Source of the DNA: Plasmodium malariae
Taxonomy: Eukaryota; Apicomplexa; Aconoidasida; Haemosporida; Plasmodiidae
DNA length: 64,000 nt
NCBI RefSeq assembly: GCF_900090045.1
Contig: NC_041786.1
Coordinates: 1,358,001-1,422,000, forward strand
Direction of reading: 5' to 3'
The number at the start of each line of letters is the position of its first letter. Within the stretch, counting starts at the first letter, position 1. This document shows positions 22,818 to 34,361 of this stretch, piece by piece. A program made the position numbers and the translations under genes. The notes below the pieces were generated by a model. The model did not search any database. It worked only from the letters and a program-made list of their open reading frames with translations, and had not been told where the DNA came from.

Positions 22818-25142
22818 CGCTCTTGTAGTAGCAGCTGTATTGTTGTGGCTTTGCGAAATGTCGGCACAATCTCCCACATGATCTCTAACATGACCGTTTA
22901 CACGATCGATATTTTTGTCTTTTACATAGGACTCTGCTAACCCACTGATGTGCAACGAGCATGTTGGATCTCCTTTTTCAAAAATGTTTACTTCGTTCAT
23001 AGCGTAAACATCTAAAGTGACCTCTTCACTTCTTCGGGCACTGAAATTCGAAAAGGAAGAATGCAAACTTTTATTATGTACACTGCACACATTGTCACTA
23101 CTACTTATCAAATTCGTATCTTCAGGTATTTCGGGTAAACATTTTAAGCTAAAAGATTCGGAAAGATGAGAACAGGATTCCCCTAGATCATCCGAACTGA
23201 TGTACTGCCCGTTACTATTGCAGATGCTGCCATTGCTACCATTGCTGCCATTTCTAGTATTGCTTCCATTGCTGCCATTTCTAGTATTGCTACCATTGCT
23301 ACCATTTCTAGTATTGCTACCATTGCTGCCATTATTGTTTTCTTCTCCTTTTTCCCTCTCCTGAACATACAATGCATTTTCACTTCTCCGAGCTACGTTG
23401 TTGTAGTCTCCTCCTTCTACATATTCGTCTAACACATAATTAAAATGATCTACCTTTTCATAGTTACCATTCATGTATAATATATCATTCGGTCCTATAC
23501 TCTCAGAGGCTTCCTTCAGAGATATAATCTTATCTTCTATGTTATCATCATAATAATATTTCATCTCATCAGCACTTATAATATCACTATTGTATGTATG
23601 TCCAGATGTTTCTATGCCTCTTATGTTATTCGTATTTTGATTTATTTTGTTCCTATTATTTGATTCACATTTCAAAATATATCGTTTGTATGTAACATAA
23701 CCATTCAAAATTTCACTTGCCTCCTCGTTCTTTTTTGTATCATCATATATTATGTCTTCCTCGTTAGACATATTCGAATACTCACCCAAGCTATTTTCAT
23801 CATAGGAATTCTTTTTATCAAAGCTGTTTTCATAATTTCTATGGTCAATCTCCTGCTCGGTCAGACCAGCATTATTAGTGCAAAGGAATTTTCCATTATA
23901 ACATTCATCGTATACAGGATTATTGTCATCCACAGGCTTAGCACCGCCATCATTGTACTGATCGCTCTCTTCCCCTTGAGCATATTCATTATCATGTGAA
24001 ATTTTATCAGTTCGATTAGGACCTATATCATCGTTAAGAAGACCATGGTACATGATATCTTCTCTTGTGCTAGCTACAGTAGCTTCATCATTTACCACAG
24101 CTTTATCTTTATAATATATATTCATTTTTTCTGAACTGTTAATAACACTTTCATCAGAGTAACTGTGCCCAAAACATTCTTCATTGTGATGAAGTACATT
24201 AGTATGGCTAGTTGCGCTAGTTAAATTTACGTACGTGCAATTCTTATCATCACCTCCACCAGTTTTATCATCTTGTTTCTCTCTATATAATGACACGTTT
24301 AATGCGTAACTGTGACTTTTAGAAGAATGGATTGTACCTGCCCCCTCTTTATTCTTCGATACATCATAATGTTTACTTCTTTTGAGGGTTCCTTTTTTAC
24401 CCTTTAGAAATAAGTTCATATTTCTGCTTTTCCATAAAAGCTTTACTTGTCTACACTTTTTAAGTTTCGATATATCGTTCATTTTTTTTCTAGATGAGAT
24501 CTTCTTATATTTGCGGTTTCCGCCTTCCTCACCTGGCTTGCACCCCCGCTTTACACCGTCTTCGCTGCTACCTTTGCCACTACCTTTGCCACTACCTTTG
24601 CCACTACCTTTGTCACTACCTTTGCTACTACCTTTGCCACTACCTTTGCTACTACCTTTGCTACTACCTTTGCCACTACCTTTGCTATGTTCATCGCTTC
24701 TATTTATGCGACTGCTTATTCCGCTGATTATATGTCTGTTCGTGCCGCTGATTATGCCGCTCTTGAGTAATGTGCTGATTTTATTTATTTTAGATTTTAT
24801 GGATAGAACAGAAGACTTGTTAAATTTTAAGCTTATCTTTCTTCTATTCTTTTTCAAGTAGCTCATCTTATTTGCATATTCCTTGTTCATAAAAAACATT
24901 TTAGTGGGTCTATCTATGCTATTTTTTATTGCCTGCTTTGATATAACATATTTTAATGAGTAATAATTAACACTGCTTTCTTTTGTGTTTACACTTGCAC
25001 TAGTAGGGTTATTATCGAAGTTTTCATTTAGATTAGACATTGTATTGCCTCGTCCTTCCTTTTCTCTTATTTTTAATTTCTTCCTCTTTATTTTTTTTTG
25101 ACTCACATTTACAGAGTTCACTGCTGTGGACGATGACGACAT
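13841..25142 (-). CDS. Giant coiled-coil protein gene, reading frame broken three times in repeats
   Basis: Four long leftward ORF segments (25142-~22790, ~22817-~21955, ~21955-~16737, ~16745-13841) are best read as one gene of ~3,760 codons. Neighbouring segments continue the same peptide repeat or lysine run across each break in a shifted frame, and the two inner downstream segments lack their own ATG. The ATG at 25142 opens with MSSSSTAVNSVNVSQKK. Features in order: a Gly/Ser/Lys array, Asn/Asp/Glu-rich low complexity, a poly-Lys run, an ELSNE array, and a central coiled coil (~19200-17400) with an ELQTERD heptad array. A TERDI pentapeptide array and a globular C-terminal part follow. The C-terminus has an RLSSANNTPNLK array and a helix-loop-helix segment (EDKHIGIDDFVVLFKQ) weakly like an EF-hand. 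The coiled coil suggests a structural role (inference); no family recognised. Real pseudogenisation, strain variation or assembly indels are all possible. Confidence 0.7.
14348..14590 (-). repeat. 36-bp coding repeat (RLSSANNTPNLK)
   Basis: Six to seven copies of a 36-bp unit encode the 12-residue RLSSANNT(P/S)NLK in the C-terminal segment of the giant gene. In frame. Confidence 0.9.
16600..16915 (-). repeat. 15-bp coding repeat (TERDI) spanning a frame break
   Basis: About 20 copies of gttatatccctttct (on +) encode Thr-Glu-Arg-Asp-Ile/Val. One unit is only 13 bp. Above it one frame reads TERDI; below it a different frame does. Confidence 0.93.
16731..16745 (-). other. Frame break 3: 13-bp unit in a 15-bp array
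   Basis: The run tctgttatccctttctg lacks the 'at' found in every neighbouring unit. The two-base loss moves the reading frame, so the upstream segment ends in an out-of-frame NRKGY series and stops at 16581. Downstream of it, the frame that continues into the 891-codon segment is open (TERDVIERDKDEISVKWF). Confidence 0.85.
18772..18975 (-). repeat. 21-bp coding heptad repeat (ELQTERD)
   Basis: About nine copies of a 21-bp unit encode Glu-Leu-Gln-Thr-Glu-Arg-Asp, a perfect heptad. It extends the coiled coil of the giant protein. Confidence 0.92.
21888..22095 (-). repeat. 15-bp coding repeat (ELSNE / ALPNE) spanning a frame break
   Basis: About 14 copies of ctcattggacaattc and ctcattaggcaatgc variants encode Glu-(Glu/Ala/Gly)-Leu-(Ser/Pro)-Asn. 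One 14-bp unit at ~21942-21956 shifts the frame. Confidence 0.92.
21942..21957 (-). other. Frame break 2: 14-bp unit in a 15-bp array
   Basis: The unit reads cctcattggacaatcctc, where all neighbours have one extra base between caat and cctc. One frame carries ELPNEELSNE into this point; after it, a second frame carries LSNEELSNEG onward with no ATG of its own. Confidence 0.85.
22788..22817 (-). other. Frame break 1: 30-base poly(A) coding run
   Basis: Thirty uninterrupted T on + (A on the coding strand) encode ~10 lysines. The upstream frame enters at ...NNTAATTRAKKK and, read straight through, stops 30 bases later. The frame one base away continues open for about 285 codons as NCPGISSFLHNSNSDG. 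One A fewer, or two more, would join them. Confidence 0.85.
23222..23335 (-). repeat. 27-bp coding repeat (NGSNGSNTR)
   Basis: Four copies of an Asn-Gly-Ser-rich unit in the giant gene, in frame. Confidence 0.85.
24562..24690 (-). repeat. 12-bp coding repeat (GSGK/GSSK)
   Basis: About ten copies of a 12-bp unit (gccactaccttt and variants on +) encode Gly-Ser-(Gly/Ser)-Lys near the N-terminus of the giant protein. Confidence 0.9.
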
Positions 25143-25686
25143 TTTTGAAAAATCATAACGAGGGGGGAGGGATTATCAGGGGGAGGAAAAAAAAAAAAAA
25201 AAAAAAAAAAAAAGCAGAAATAAAATGAAAGTAAAAAGGCGTGAAAGTAAAAGAAGAGATAGAAAGAAATGGACGTAAAAGAACAAATGGAATAGAAATA
25301 CAAACGAGATAAAATGAAACGAGTGTAAAAGAACAAATGGAACGCAAATACAAACGAGATGGAAAAGTAAGGCACCAAATAGACTTAAAAGGACACGAAT
25401 GCTACAATAGTACTTGTACCCACATGCCCAGTTTACAGCTAAACAGAACTAAGTTTTCGTTAGGCCAAAATGTGCATGAACATGTACATATACATAAGTT
25501 AACCATTCGACAAATTCTGACCCTAATAAATGACCAAAATGCACATCAAACTCACCAAAAAAAAAAATTAACCAGTAAAAGAGAAAAAAAAGAACAAACA
25601 AAAAAATGGAACGATGCACATACGTACATACATAAACACATACACATAATACATACATCCAGGTAAATAATTTTTTTTTTTTATTC

Positions 25687-25721
<35 letters not shown>

Positions 25722-26605
25722 CTGACAAGTCGCGCTTGGAGCCACAAAAAAAAAAAAGGGGGAGAAGAAAAAGAACAAGAACAAGGAGAACAAAACGGGA
25801 GAGAAAAACTGCTTTACTGCTTTATTTAATTGTAATTTTTCTCTTTCTTTTTTTTTTTTTTCTCCTTCTCTTTTCCTATTATATGTGTCCATAATGCGCA
25901 TACTCGAAAATACGTATCACAGGTGGGAAAAACCATCGTATGTATATGCAAGATTTTTGTCGAAAATCGTAGGAAATAATTCATATAATATAAATAATCT
26001 TAATCGTTAAAATTGAATAAAAAACTGAACAAGTAGAGGACGGTCAATATTAGCACGTTTTTCCTTTTATCATTCTGTGCATATTTGCCACTATCACAAT
26101 TTATGCATTCTCCTTAAGAATAACCTCATCAGTAATTCGGAAATGTTAACTTGCCGGTACACCCGTGCGATACATGCGTATATATGCATATGCATACGTG
26201 CGTACATAAACATACACATACTTATACATATATACATACATACATATATACATACATACATGCATACATACATCCGTACACGTACTTGCGCATACACACA
26301 AATGCATATCCGCCCATGCGTGTACCTTTCACATTCCGATAAAAAAAAAAAAAAGCAAAAAAAAAATTTTATGACTGTTACAGTATGCACATTTGGGCAA
26401 TAGCAGAAATAACAGTAGCAATATGAAATAGCGGTAAAAAAATTATAATTCTGTAAATAACAAAAAAATTATATATTATGTACATTCTTCGTACCTATCT
26501 CGTTACGCCCAATTTTCCCCTTTTTACAAAAAAAGAAAAAGATGATGAACTGGGTTAAATATACAACAGAATTTCTGCCTCCCTACCTTTTTTCGTCTTT
26601 CCCGT

Positions 26606-26640
<35 letters not shown>

Positions 26641-27151
26641 CACTTTTAAAAGATAATTTGTTCTTAAGGAAATGGATTACACAAGAGGATAAAAAAAAAA
26701 AGAACATTAAAAAAAAAATAAAATAAATAATATGTAAAGTGTTATAGCTAAAGCGGTATAGCTTGAAGGGGTACATATTGAAGGGGTACCATATACAGGA
26801 AAACACCACAAAGTAAATATTACACTGCAAAAAATGTAACATAAGAGAAGGAGAAAAAGTGGAGTACAAAAATTAAAAACAGATAACAACATATTTTCAA
26901 GGAATTGTAAAAAAAAAAAAAATTAAAAAAGAAAAAGGAAAAGGAATTATCATTTCATATTAGAATTGAGCAAGCCTAAAGTGTTTTTCCTTCGCTAGCA
27001 CGTGCATAGACGTATAAGTGTGCATATATGTATGTGTGTAAGTGCGTACGTAAAGTGCATATATATATGTGTATGTATGCCAGTAAATATGTATATACGT
27101 AAGACTGCCCAAATGGTATGAGGACGACCTCGATGAGCCCTTTCGCTGCCG
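25143..27151. other. Intergenic region 5' of the giant gene
   Basis: About 2 kb upstream of the ATG at 25142. It contains a 26-base A run at ~25188, a (TA)n run near 25690, an acatac-type microsatellite (26200-26280), a 31-base T run near 26610, and a 13-14 bp direct repeat (26750-26790). No convincing exon. Confidence 0.6.
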
Positions 27152-27556
27152 CTATTCCCCTATTTCCTCCTCGAGCATGTGTATTTTCTCGTTTAACAAA
27201 GAGATAGCCTTATTGATCGAAGCGTTTTCATTTTTTAAGGAAACTAAAATATTGAACAGTTTAGTGTGTTTCACATTTTGCTCATCAATTCTTTTTCCAA
27301 TAAGATCATTAACATCTTCAATTTTTTTTGTTATTTCTTCCTTAAATTCATTAAATAAATCTGTAAAATCATACTCATGAATTTCTTCTTTTTTTTTCGA
27401 TTCTATTAACTCCATTTGTAATTTCATCATTTTTATATTGATCATATGTTCAAGTTCTCTTATCTTCCCCTTAAGACTTTTTTTTTCATCATGTGATGCT
27501 TCATTAATTCTGCTAAGCGACACTCCTTCCAACTTGTCGATCAAGTCCTCCTCCAT
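27152..27556 (-). CDS. Short coiled-coil protein, unknown function (134 aa)
   Basis: Single-exon ORF with ATG at 27556 (MEEDLIDKLEGVSLSRI) and TAG stop. The sequence is almost wholly charged with regularly spaced Leu/Ile/Met (for example KIRELEHMINIKMMKLQMEL and VSLKNENASINKAISLLN), the pattern of two long coiled-coil helices with a break near EIHEYDFTDLF. No signal peptide, membrane span or low-complexity insertion. Base composition is more balanced than the flanks, as expected for coding DNA. A structural or scaffold role, such as the SF-assemblin or cytoskeletal type, is possible but not shown. Confidence 0.82.
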   Translation of the reverse strand: MEEDLIDKLEGVSLSRINEASHDEKKSLKGKIRELEHMINIKMMKLQMELIESKKKEEIHEYDFTDLFNEFKEEITKKIEDVNDLIGKRIDEQNVKHTKLFNILVSLKNENASINKAISLLNEKIHMLEEEIGE

Positions 27557-28044
27557 TTTAAAGGAATCATGTATAGTAGCGAAGCGAAGTGGAAGAAGCC
27601 AGAGGAGGTGGTAAATATACGCTTAAAATGAAATGCAAACTTTTTTAGCTTTATCCAACTTTACATTTTTCTTTTTTCCCCCACCACCCTTCTAAAATAG
27701 CAAGGAGAAATGTACAAGAATGAAATGCAAACAAGGTAAATATGTGTTTGTGTTTATATTTTCTTGTTTGTTTTTTTCTTTTTTTGTTTTTTTTTTTTGT
27801 GTTTTTTTTTTTTTTTTTTTTCTTTTTTTGTGTTTTTCTTCTCTTCTTTTTAAAAATAACTAGTAGTTAAATAAACGAAAAAAGGTGGTAAACCTGTAAA
27901 AATCAGTAAGTACGCTTCTCTAACTATTTATTTTACAAATAGCAAAGGTATTCTACATAGTTAGGATCTCTACAGATACATCTTTTACATGTATGCACAT
28001 GCACGTGCATGTACATTCTCATATACATGTATATGTACATGTGC

Positions 28045-28082
<38 letters not shown>

Positions 28083-28736
28083 GTAGCATACTACTATATT
28101 ACAAATGTGACCCACCATATATATAATATATGCTCTCTACATTAACTTTACTGACTGTGAAGGACAAATATTTTAAAGGAAAAACTGAACAAAAAGTTTT
28201 GTCAGAAACTATTTATAATCCTTTCGTGTGCATAAAGGGCTATATCATCTCTGTCTTACAGGGACAGAATAATGAATAAAAAAAAAAATATAATAAATAA
28301 TAAATAATAAATAATAAAACAAAAAAAACAAAATAAAGCAAAAAAAAAAAGAAAACGAAAATAACAAAATGGCAAAGTAATACATATATACACACATATA
28401 CATATACATGTTCATATACCCTTATACGCAGGCATACATATGTACCATCCTCCTATATAAAATACTAAAAATAATTCCATTGTTTTATCCTCTTATCCTA
28501 CTACAAGCAAGGAATTAAATTAACTGTAGCGCATATGATGTATATGACAGTGTAGACAAGTACAAACTTGAGAGAAGACATAGTATAAATTAATAACATT
28601 CTTCACCTCATTTTATTTTAGTACCTCCAGCATATTTATTTCTTTTCCTCCACAAATTATTTACACATGCACATATATAGAAACATGCGTACATGAATAC
28701 ATGCAAATATATATGAATAAATAAATAAATAAATAA

Positions 28737-28798
<62 letters not shown>

Positions 28799-28870
28799 AA
28801 TCGATATAGCTTTTTTTTTTTTTTTACAAAAATGTTTTTCATTAGCAAGCTTCCTGCAATTTCGACTCCA
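27557..28870. other. Intergenic region with (TA)n tracts
   Basis: Poly(T) tract at 27775-27835, (TA)n near 28048-28082, and a long (TA)n at 28739-28795 flanked by an aaat array. Nothing gene-like recognised. Confidence 0.55.
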
Positions 28871-29130
28871 TCATTTCCTTTGCTCCTTTAATTTATTCCT
28901 TTTTTTTTTTATTTTTTTTTTTATTCTACTATATTTTATATTATTCATTTTTGTTTTACTTTTGTTTTCTTTATCTTTTCCTTTATCTTTTCCTTTATCT
29001 TTTCCTTTATCTTTTCCTTTATCTTTTCGTTTATCTTTTCGTTTATCTTTTCGTTTATCTTTTCCCTTATCTTTCCCTTTATCCTTCTCTTTATCTTTCT
29101 CTTCCTTTTCTTTTGTTTCTAAATTTATCG
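28871..29130 (-). CDS. Possible terminal exon of a lysine-rich small protein
   Basis: The minus-strand frame is open from ~29200 to a TGA at 28871. A good acceptor (tttgtatttttag) sits just above 29130, giving 85 residues: INLETKEKEEKDKEK, then about nine KDKG/KDKR units (12-bp period), then a basic tail ending NKLKEQRK. All units keep the frame and the tail looks protein-like. Upstream exons would lie in 29150-29690; one candidate ends ...LTLRVLHQ before a gtgaat donor near 29311-29340. The complementary strand is a pyrimidine tract, so a noncoding array remains possible. Confidence 0.35.
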
Positions 29131-29696
29131 CTAAAAATACAAAAAATTGAAGCTCTAAATTTCCTATTATCCCGAAGGTATATGTAAAAAAGAAAAAAAG
29201 CTATTCTATGAAATATTTATGTAATATATATGCAAAACATTTACTCAAAGCATTTATGTGCAGTGTATACATGTGAATAGAAGTAAAAGTAAAATGTTAC
29301 TTCAATTCACCTTGATGTAGAACTCTTAGTGTTAATTTTTCTTTTTTTTTTTTTTTTACATAGCGAAAAATATAAGTTGGCATATAATAATTTCGTATTT
29401 GTCCTACAATATATATAGTTCAATTATTCTATAATTTGCATTGTAATCCCTTATGAATATATTATAATGAAGCGATACCTACACATGCAAACATAAACGT
29501 AGATGTGTATGCATGTGAGTGTATGTCCGTATGTATACATATACCTACACCTCTAAACATATACATCCACCCACACACATGCATAATACCCCTTTTTTTT
29601 ATACCTCTTTTAAAAGTAAAGATAACTAAAGTATAGTAGCGAGTGCACACTCAATTATTGTGGAAAAGTAAATAACAGGATTTTATTATTCAAACA

Positions 29697-31666
29697 ATGA
29701 CCTCAGTTAAACATCCAAAGATTAGCGTATTAGGTGCAGGAGATATAGGCTGCGCTTTGGCTCATATGATCTGTGAAAAAAATCTAGGTGATGTCGTTTT
29801 GCATGATTTTAGAAAAGGTAATGATACTAAATTTATCGCTTTAATTTGTTTATCATGTTAATTCATTTACCATTTCAATTCATTTACCGCTTTAATTTTG
29901 ATATTTGAAAAATGATATGACGTGCAAATTGAAAATATGTATCTCTACATTAACATGTTTCTGTATTTATGAACAGTAATGTGCACCGAAATACAAATAC
30001 TTGCCTATATACACATAGATCCTCATTAACACAGTGCATATTTGAATCCATAACATTTTTAAAAAAAAAGAAATTAATCCTTGTTTCCTTTTTGCTTTTC
30101 ATTCAAACGTGTAAAACATATATGAAGCTAATATGTAGTTTCAACTGTTTTTTATATGCTTATTTTGTGCTTCTTAATTTTTTGCTTAACTTTTTCTCCG
30201 AGGATAAATGCTTGGCCATTTAAGTGAAATCCTATGTATCTCCTTTTTTTCCTAATATATATAAATGCTCTTTATAAAAAAAAAAAAAATAATAATAAAT
30301 AATAGAAAAAAGGAACGGTGTACTTTAACGAATTTATGTATTAAAGTAAATGACCGTATGTGTATAAACATACATAAATACATTCTTACATACGCATGCA
30401 TGCCACATGCGTATACGCGTAGACTATTTCTTGCACCATATATATATGAAAAATGTTTACATAAAATTTCTTTCCATTTTAGATTTACCTAAAGGAAGAG
30501 CATTAGATATACTGCACACAAGACCACTAAACAGATCTAGAATAAATATATTAGGTACTAATGAAATTACAGATATTAAAGATTCACTAGTTGTAGTAGT
30601 AACAATAGAGGTATCAGAACGTGAGTTTGCTGAATTTGATGAAGAAGATATAGAAAAACAAGTTTACACATCTAATGTTAAACTATTAAGGGAAGTATCA
30701 AAATCAATTAAGAAACATTGCCCCCAAGCTTTTGTAGTAGTTACTACAAGTCCAGTTGATTGTATGGCAAAGGTTTTACAAGAGAATGCAAATATTCCCT
30801 CTCATAAAATATGCGGGATGGCGGGGGTTTTGCACAGCGCACGACTGAGACACAATTTGGCAGAAAAGCTAAGAGTACAACATAGAAAATGATAAAATAG
30901 AAAATAGTTAAAATAAAAATTATAAAAAAAAAAAAAAAAAATATAAAAAAAATAATAGTAAAATAAAAAATAAAAAATAAAAAACATATAAAAAAATATA
31001 AAACAGGCAATCACTAATTTGGTGAAGAATGAAGGATAAAACTCTAATTTATGTATATATATATATACCCGTACATATATATATGTATCTACATGTATGT
31101 GTTGGTGTGCGCATATATCTGTATTCGTACAAACTTCTGCAAAATTAACCATAATTTTTTATTGTTCAACTCAGATAAATCCGGGTGATGTGCAAGGATT
31201 TGTAATAGGAGCTCATGGGGATAAAATGGTACCACTGCCAAGGTACTGCTGCGTAAATGGTATTCCATTAAATGATTTTACAAAAAAAGGAGCTATAACA
31301 GAAAAAGAAATAAATCAAATTGTTGAAAAGACAAGAAATACCGGTTTAGAATTATTAGAATTATTACCCGAAGGATCAGCATGTTTTGCACCTTCATTAG
31401 CTATTGTTGAAATTATTGAAGCTTATTTAAAAGATTTAAAGAGAGTACTCGTATGCTCCGTATTGTTGAATGGTCAGTACGGTCATAAGGGGGTTTTTGC
31501 AGGTATCCCTGTTGTTATTGGAGGTAAGGGTATTGAGAAAGTTATTGAGCTAGATTTGAATGCGCAAGAAAAAGAACTTTTTGATGATTCTCTAAAACAT
31601 ATTAGTTATTTATTTGAAAATTATAAACATGAGGCAGTCGTAGATGAAGAAGCCAAACCCAACTGA
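29697..31666 (+). CDS. Lactate/malate dehydrogenase-family paralogue with altered active site
   Basis: Three exons: 29697-29817, 30483-30874, 31175-31666 (donors gtaatg and gtacaa, acceptors ttttag and aactcag) give 334 residues. The Rossmann start is intact (ISVLGAGDIGCALAHM, GxGxxG), with Asp closing strand 2. The fold continues through VVVTTSPVD, GMAGVLHSARLRHNL, GFVIGAHGDKMVPLPRYC and the C-terminal helix DLKRVLVCSVLL. Catalytic His (residue 185) and substrate-binding Arg (161) are kept. The Asp that pairs with His is replaced by His158, Asn of TNPVD is Ser130, and the Arg of the mobile substrate loop has no counterpart (acidic EEFDEEDIE-like stretch near 85-97). A conventional LDH reaction is therefore doubtful. 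It lies ~8 kb from true LDH, on the opposite strand, suggesting local duplication. The reading is supported by clean splice phases. Confidence 0.9.
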
Positions 31667-31740
31667 CACATCCAGCTCATATGTTAATGTATATGTATTT
31701 TTTTTTTTTTTTTTTTATTTAGATCATTCTTTTTTTTTAC

Positions 31741-31775
<35 letters not shown>

Positions 31776-33494
31776 AATGTGTGTGTGAGTATTTCTTAGC
31801 TATGTGCTGTCTTTATTATTCATTATAAGAGCGTATATATGTATATATATATACGTATACATATATATATTTTTACTTGCCCATCCACAAGCATACCTCA
31901 CATGTACATATATATATATATATATATGCGCTCCGCAAATTTTTTAATTACAAAAAAAAAGGTGGAAAGGATTATTTTTAATGCCTCCTGAGAATAACAA
32001 TAAAAATATAAAAAAGATGTTACTACGTAGATATATATTCATACTCACGATAAATTATAATATTTATTTTTATACTTTTTTTACAACAAAAATAATTATT
32101 TTATGTTAAACAAAACAAAAGAATAAAAAAAAAAAATAAAATAAAAAAAAAAAAGCAGTCTCCTTTTATAGTTAAAATAATACATTATAGTAATAGTGTA
32201 TTCTTGTGTTGTATTTTCAAAGAAAAATTAAGGCAAAAAATATCCAGTTTATTATAATAGATAGTCGAGAATTTTTACGTTCTAAAAAACTCATTTTTCG
32301 TTATTTTAGCCCATTTAGCCACAAAAATGTGTACAAATTTAAGCATGTATATATGTATGTGTGCGATTGTATGTAGTCAACTTTTTGATGGTTGTATTCC
32401 ACTGAAAAAAAAAAAAAAAAATTCTGACCCGTTCATATTTTTTTTAGAAATGTTTCACAAACATTAAAAATAATCTCCTATTTGTTTAAATAATCTCATG
32501 AACGGGTCATACGAACTTTTGAAAAATAGAAAATGATGCTGTTGACGAGCACATAAGAAAAGAGGCGTTGATGGGGCATAAAAAAAAAAAAAATAATAAT
32601 AAAATAAAATGAAAAAAAGAATCACTTTAGTAACATTAATGGTGTGGAGAGAAACATAATAATTTTAACGAAATACTTGAACAGTCAGTAACCTTGTTGA
32701 AATCTTAGCAATTCAGGTAAAAGACCAATACAAATATCATTCTATATATATGTACATGTATCTATTTATTTCGCTATCATAATTTTCAGTTTTAATATAA
32801 ATTTTATTTCAATCGTACTATTTTGGGTTGACATTATGTGATATATAACAAAACAAAGGGATATATGGAGGTCTTCTTTTTTATTTTTTTTTTTTTTTGA
32901 AAAATAACGAAAGCTATATTAATCTTTGTCTTTCTGCATTTTATTTTTTGCTTGCTTGTTCATATTAAATATATTCTTTTAATAATACCTTTTCACATCA
33001 AAATGCCTCTATAAACATGTGCTCACTTCACTACATATATAGAGATGTTATGTAATGCGGATTTTGAATAAATGAAAGGAGTACATGTACGAAAGAATGG
33101 AAAAAAAAAAAAAAAAGATAGAGATGGAAAAGGCAAAGATTAAAGAGAAAAAGAAAAAGAAAAAGAAAATGTAAAAGAAAGAGAAGGGTAAAGTAAATAT
33201 GTAAAAGAAGGAGAACGACAAAATAAAAAAGAAAAAAAGAAACACTTAAATAGCTTTTCCGAAAAAGTTAATAAACTTGTAAATATACGAAAATTCATCT
33301 TTTAACTATAACTTAAGTAGACCTAACTTAAGAGCTATCTTACACTTTTACAGTAAATATATAAAGTACATTCAAATGAGATGCTTTATCTTGAATTATT
33401 TCGAGTTATACTCTCAAACAAGTGTAAACTTATTACTGTTTTGGCAAATCCCCGCACTCTATATACATATATAATACACACATACATATATATT

Positions 33495-33728
33495 ACATAC
33501 ACGCATACATATATAATATATTCATACGTACATATATAATACATACATATGTACATATATAATACATACATACGTACATATATAATACATACATACGTAC
33601 ATATATAATACATACATACGTACATATATAATACATACATACGTACATATATAATACATACATACGTACATATATAATACATACATACGTACATATAAAA
33701 TACATACATACGTACATATATAATACAT
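33495..33728. repeat. 23-bp tandem array
   Basis: About nine copies of acatacatacgtacatatat plus aat. The unit is not a multiple of three, so every frame stays open and produces spurious ORFs. Intergenic. Confidence 0.92.
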
Positions 33729-34361
33729 AATTAATCACCCAAAGGCGAAATATAAGATTAAACACATTTAAAGAAAATTAGAAGCCTACTTTTCCCTGTG
33801 TAGTTTTTTTTTATCATTCCTGCCATATGTATCTTAAAGTTCACTAATAGCTTTTGTAATTTTTATGCATAAAATAACTATTAAACTATTTCTTCTTGTA
33901 ATTTCTTTAAAAATAATATATTAACGAAAAAAAAAAAGGAAAATATATATCTACAAGAAGGTAAACTAAAAGTTTAATTGGTTTATTTTTCTATATATAA
34001 TAATTTTTTCCTACTTTTTCTTTACTTTCTGATGTTTTTTTTTTTTTTTTTTTTTTTTGTTCTTCTACATCTATTTATACTTCTACTGCTTCTTTCCTTT
34101 CCAATTTTTTCATTTTTCCTTGTAGTCAGATAATGACTATTAATTTTATTTGAAAAACTAAATCGTATCTTATGCTAAATACATGACATCTTTTTCAACA
34201 TCCCGCTTTTGATTTTTTTTTTTTTTTTTTTTCTCTCATGTACAGTACATAATTACATGTATTATATGTAAAAATAAGGGGATGCATTTCACAAGTTTGC
34301 CACGAATTGATTAATTTCGTTTTGTTTCCTCGCTTTTACACTAAATCTTTTTTTCGCTTCA

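Noticed and set aside
21893..22891. 332-codon minus-strand ORF taken as its own gene
   Set aside because: Its apparent N-terminus overlaps the neighbour in another frame, and its C-terminus runs out of frame within the ELSNE array. It is a middle segment of the giant gene.
26077..26160. Possible + strand first exon (MHICHYHNLC...) before a gtacac donor
   Set aside because: Only 27 codons. The minus strand is also open, and the only following acceptor gives nine more codons; too weak to call.
33495..33728. CRISPR-like repeat array
   Set aside because: Units are directly abutting with no unique spacers, as in all other arrays here; a eukaryotic minisatellite.
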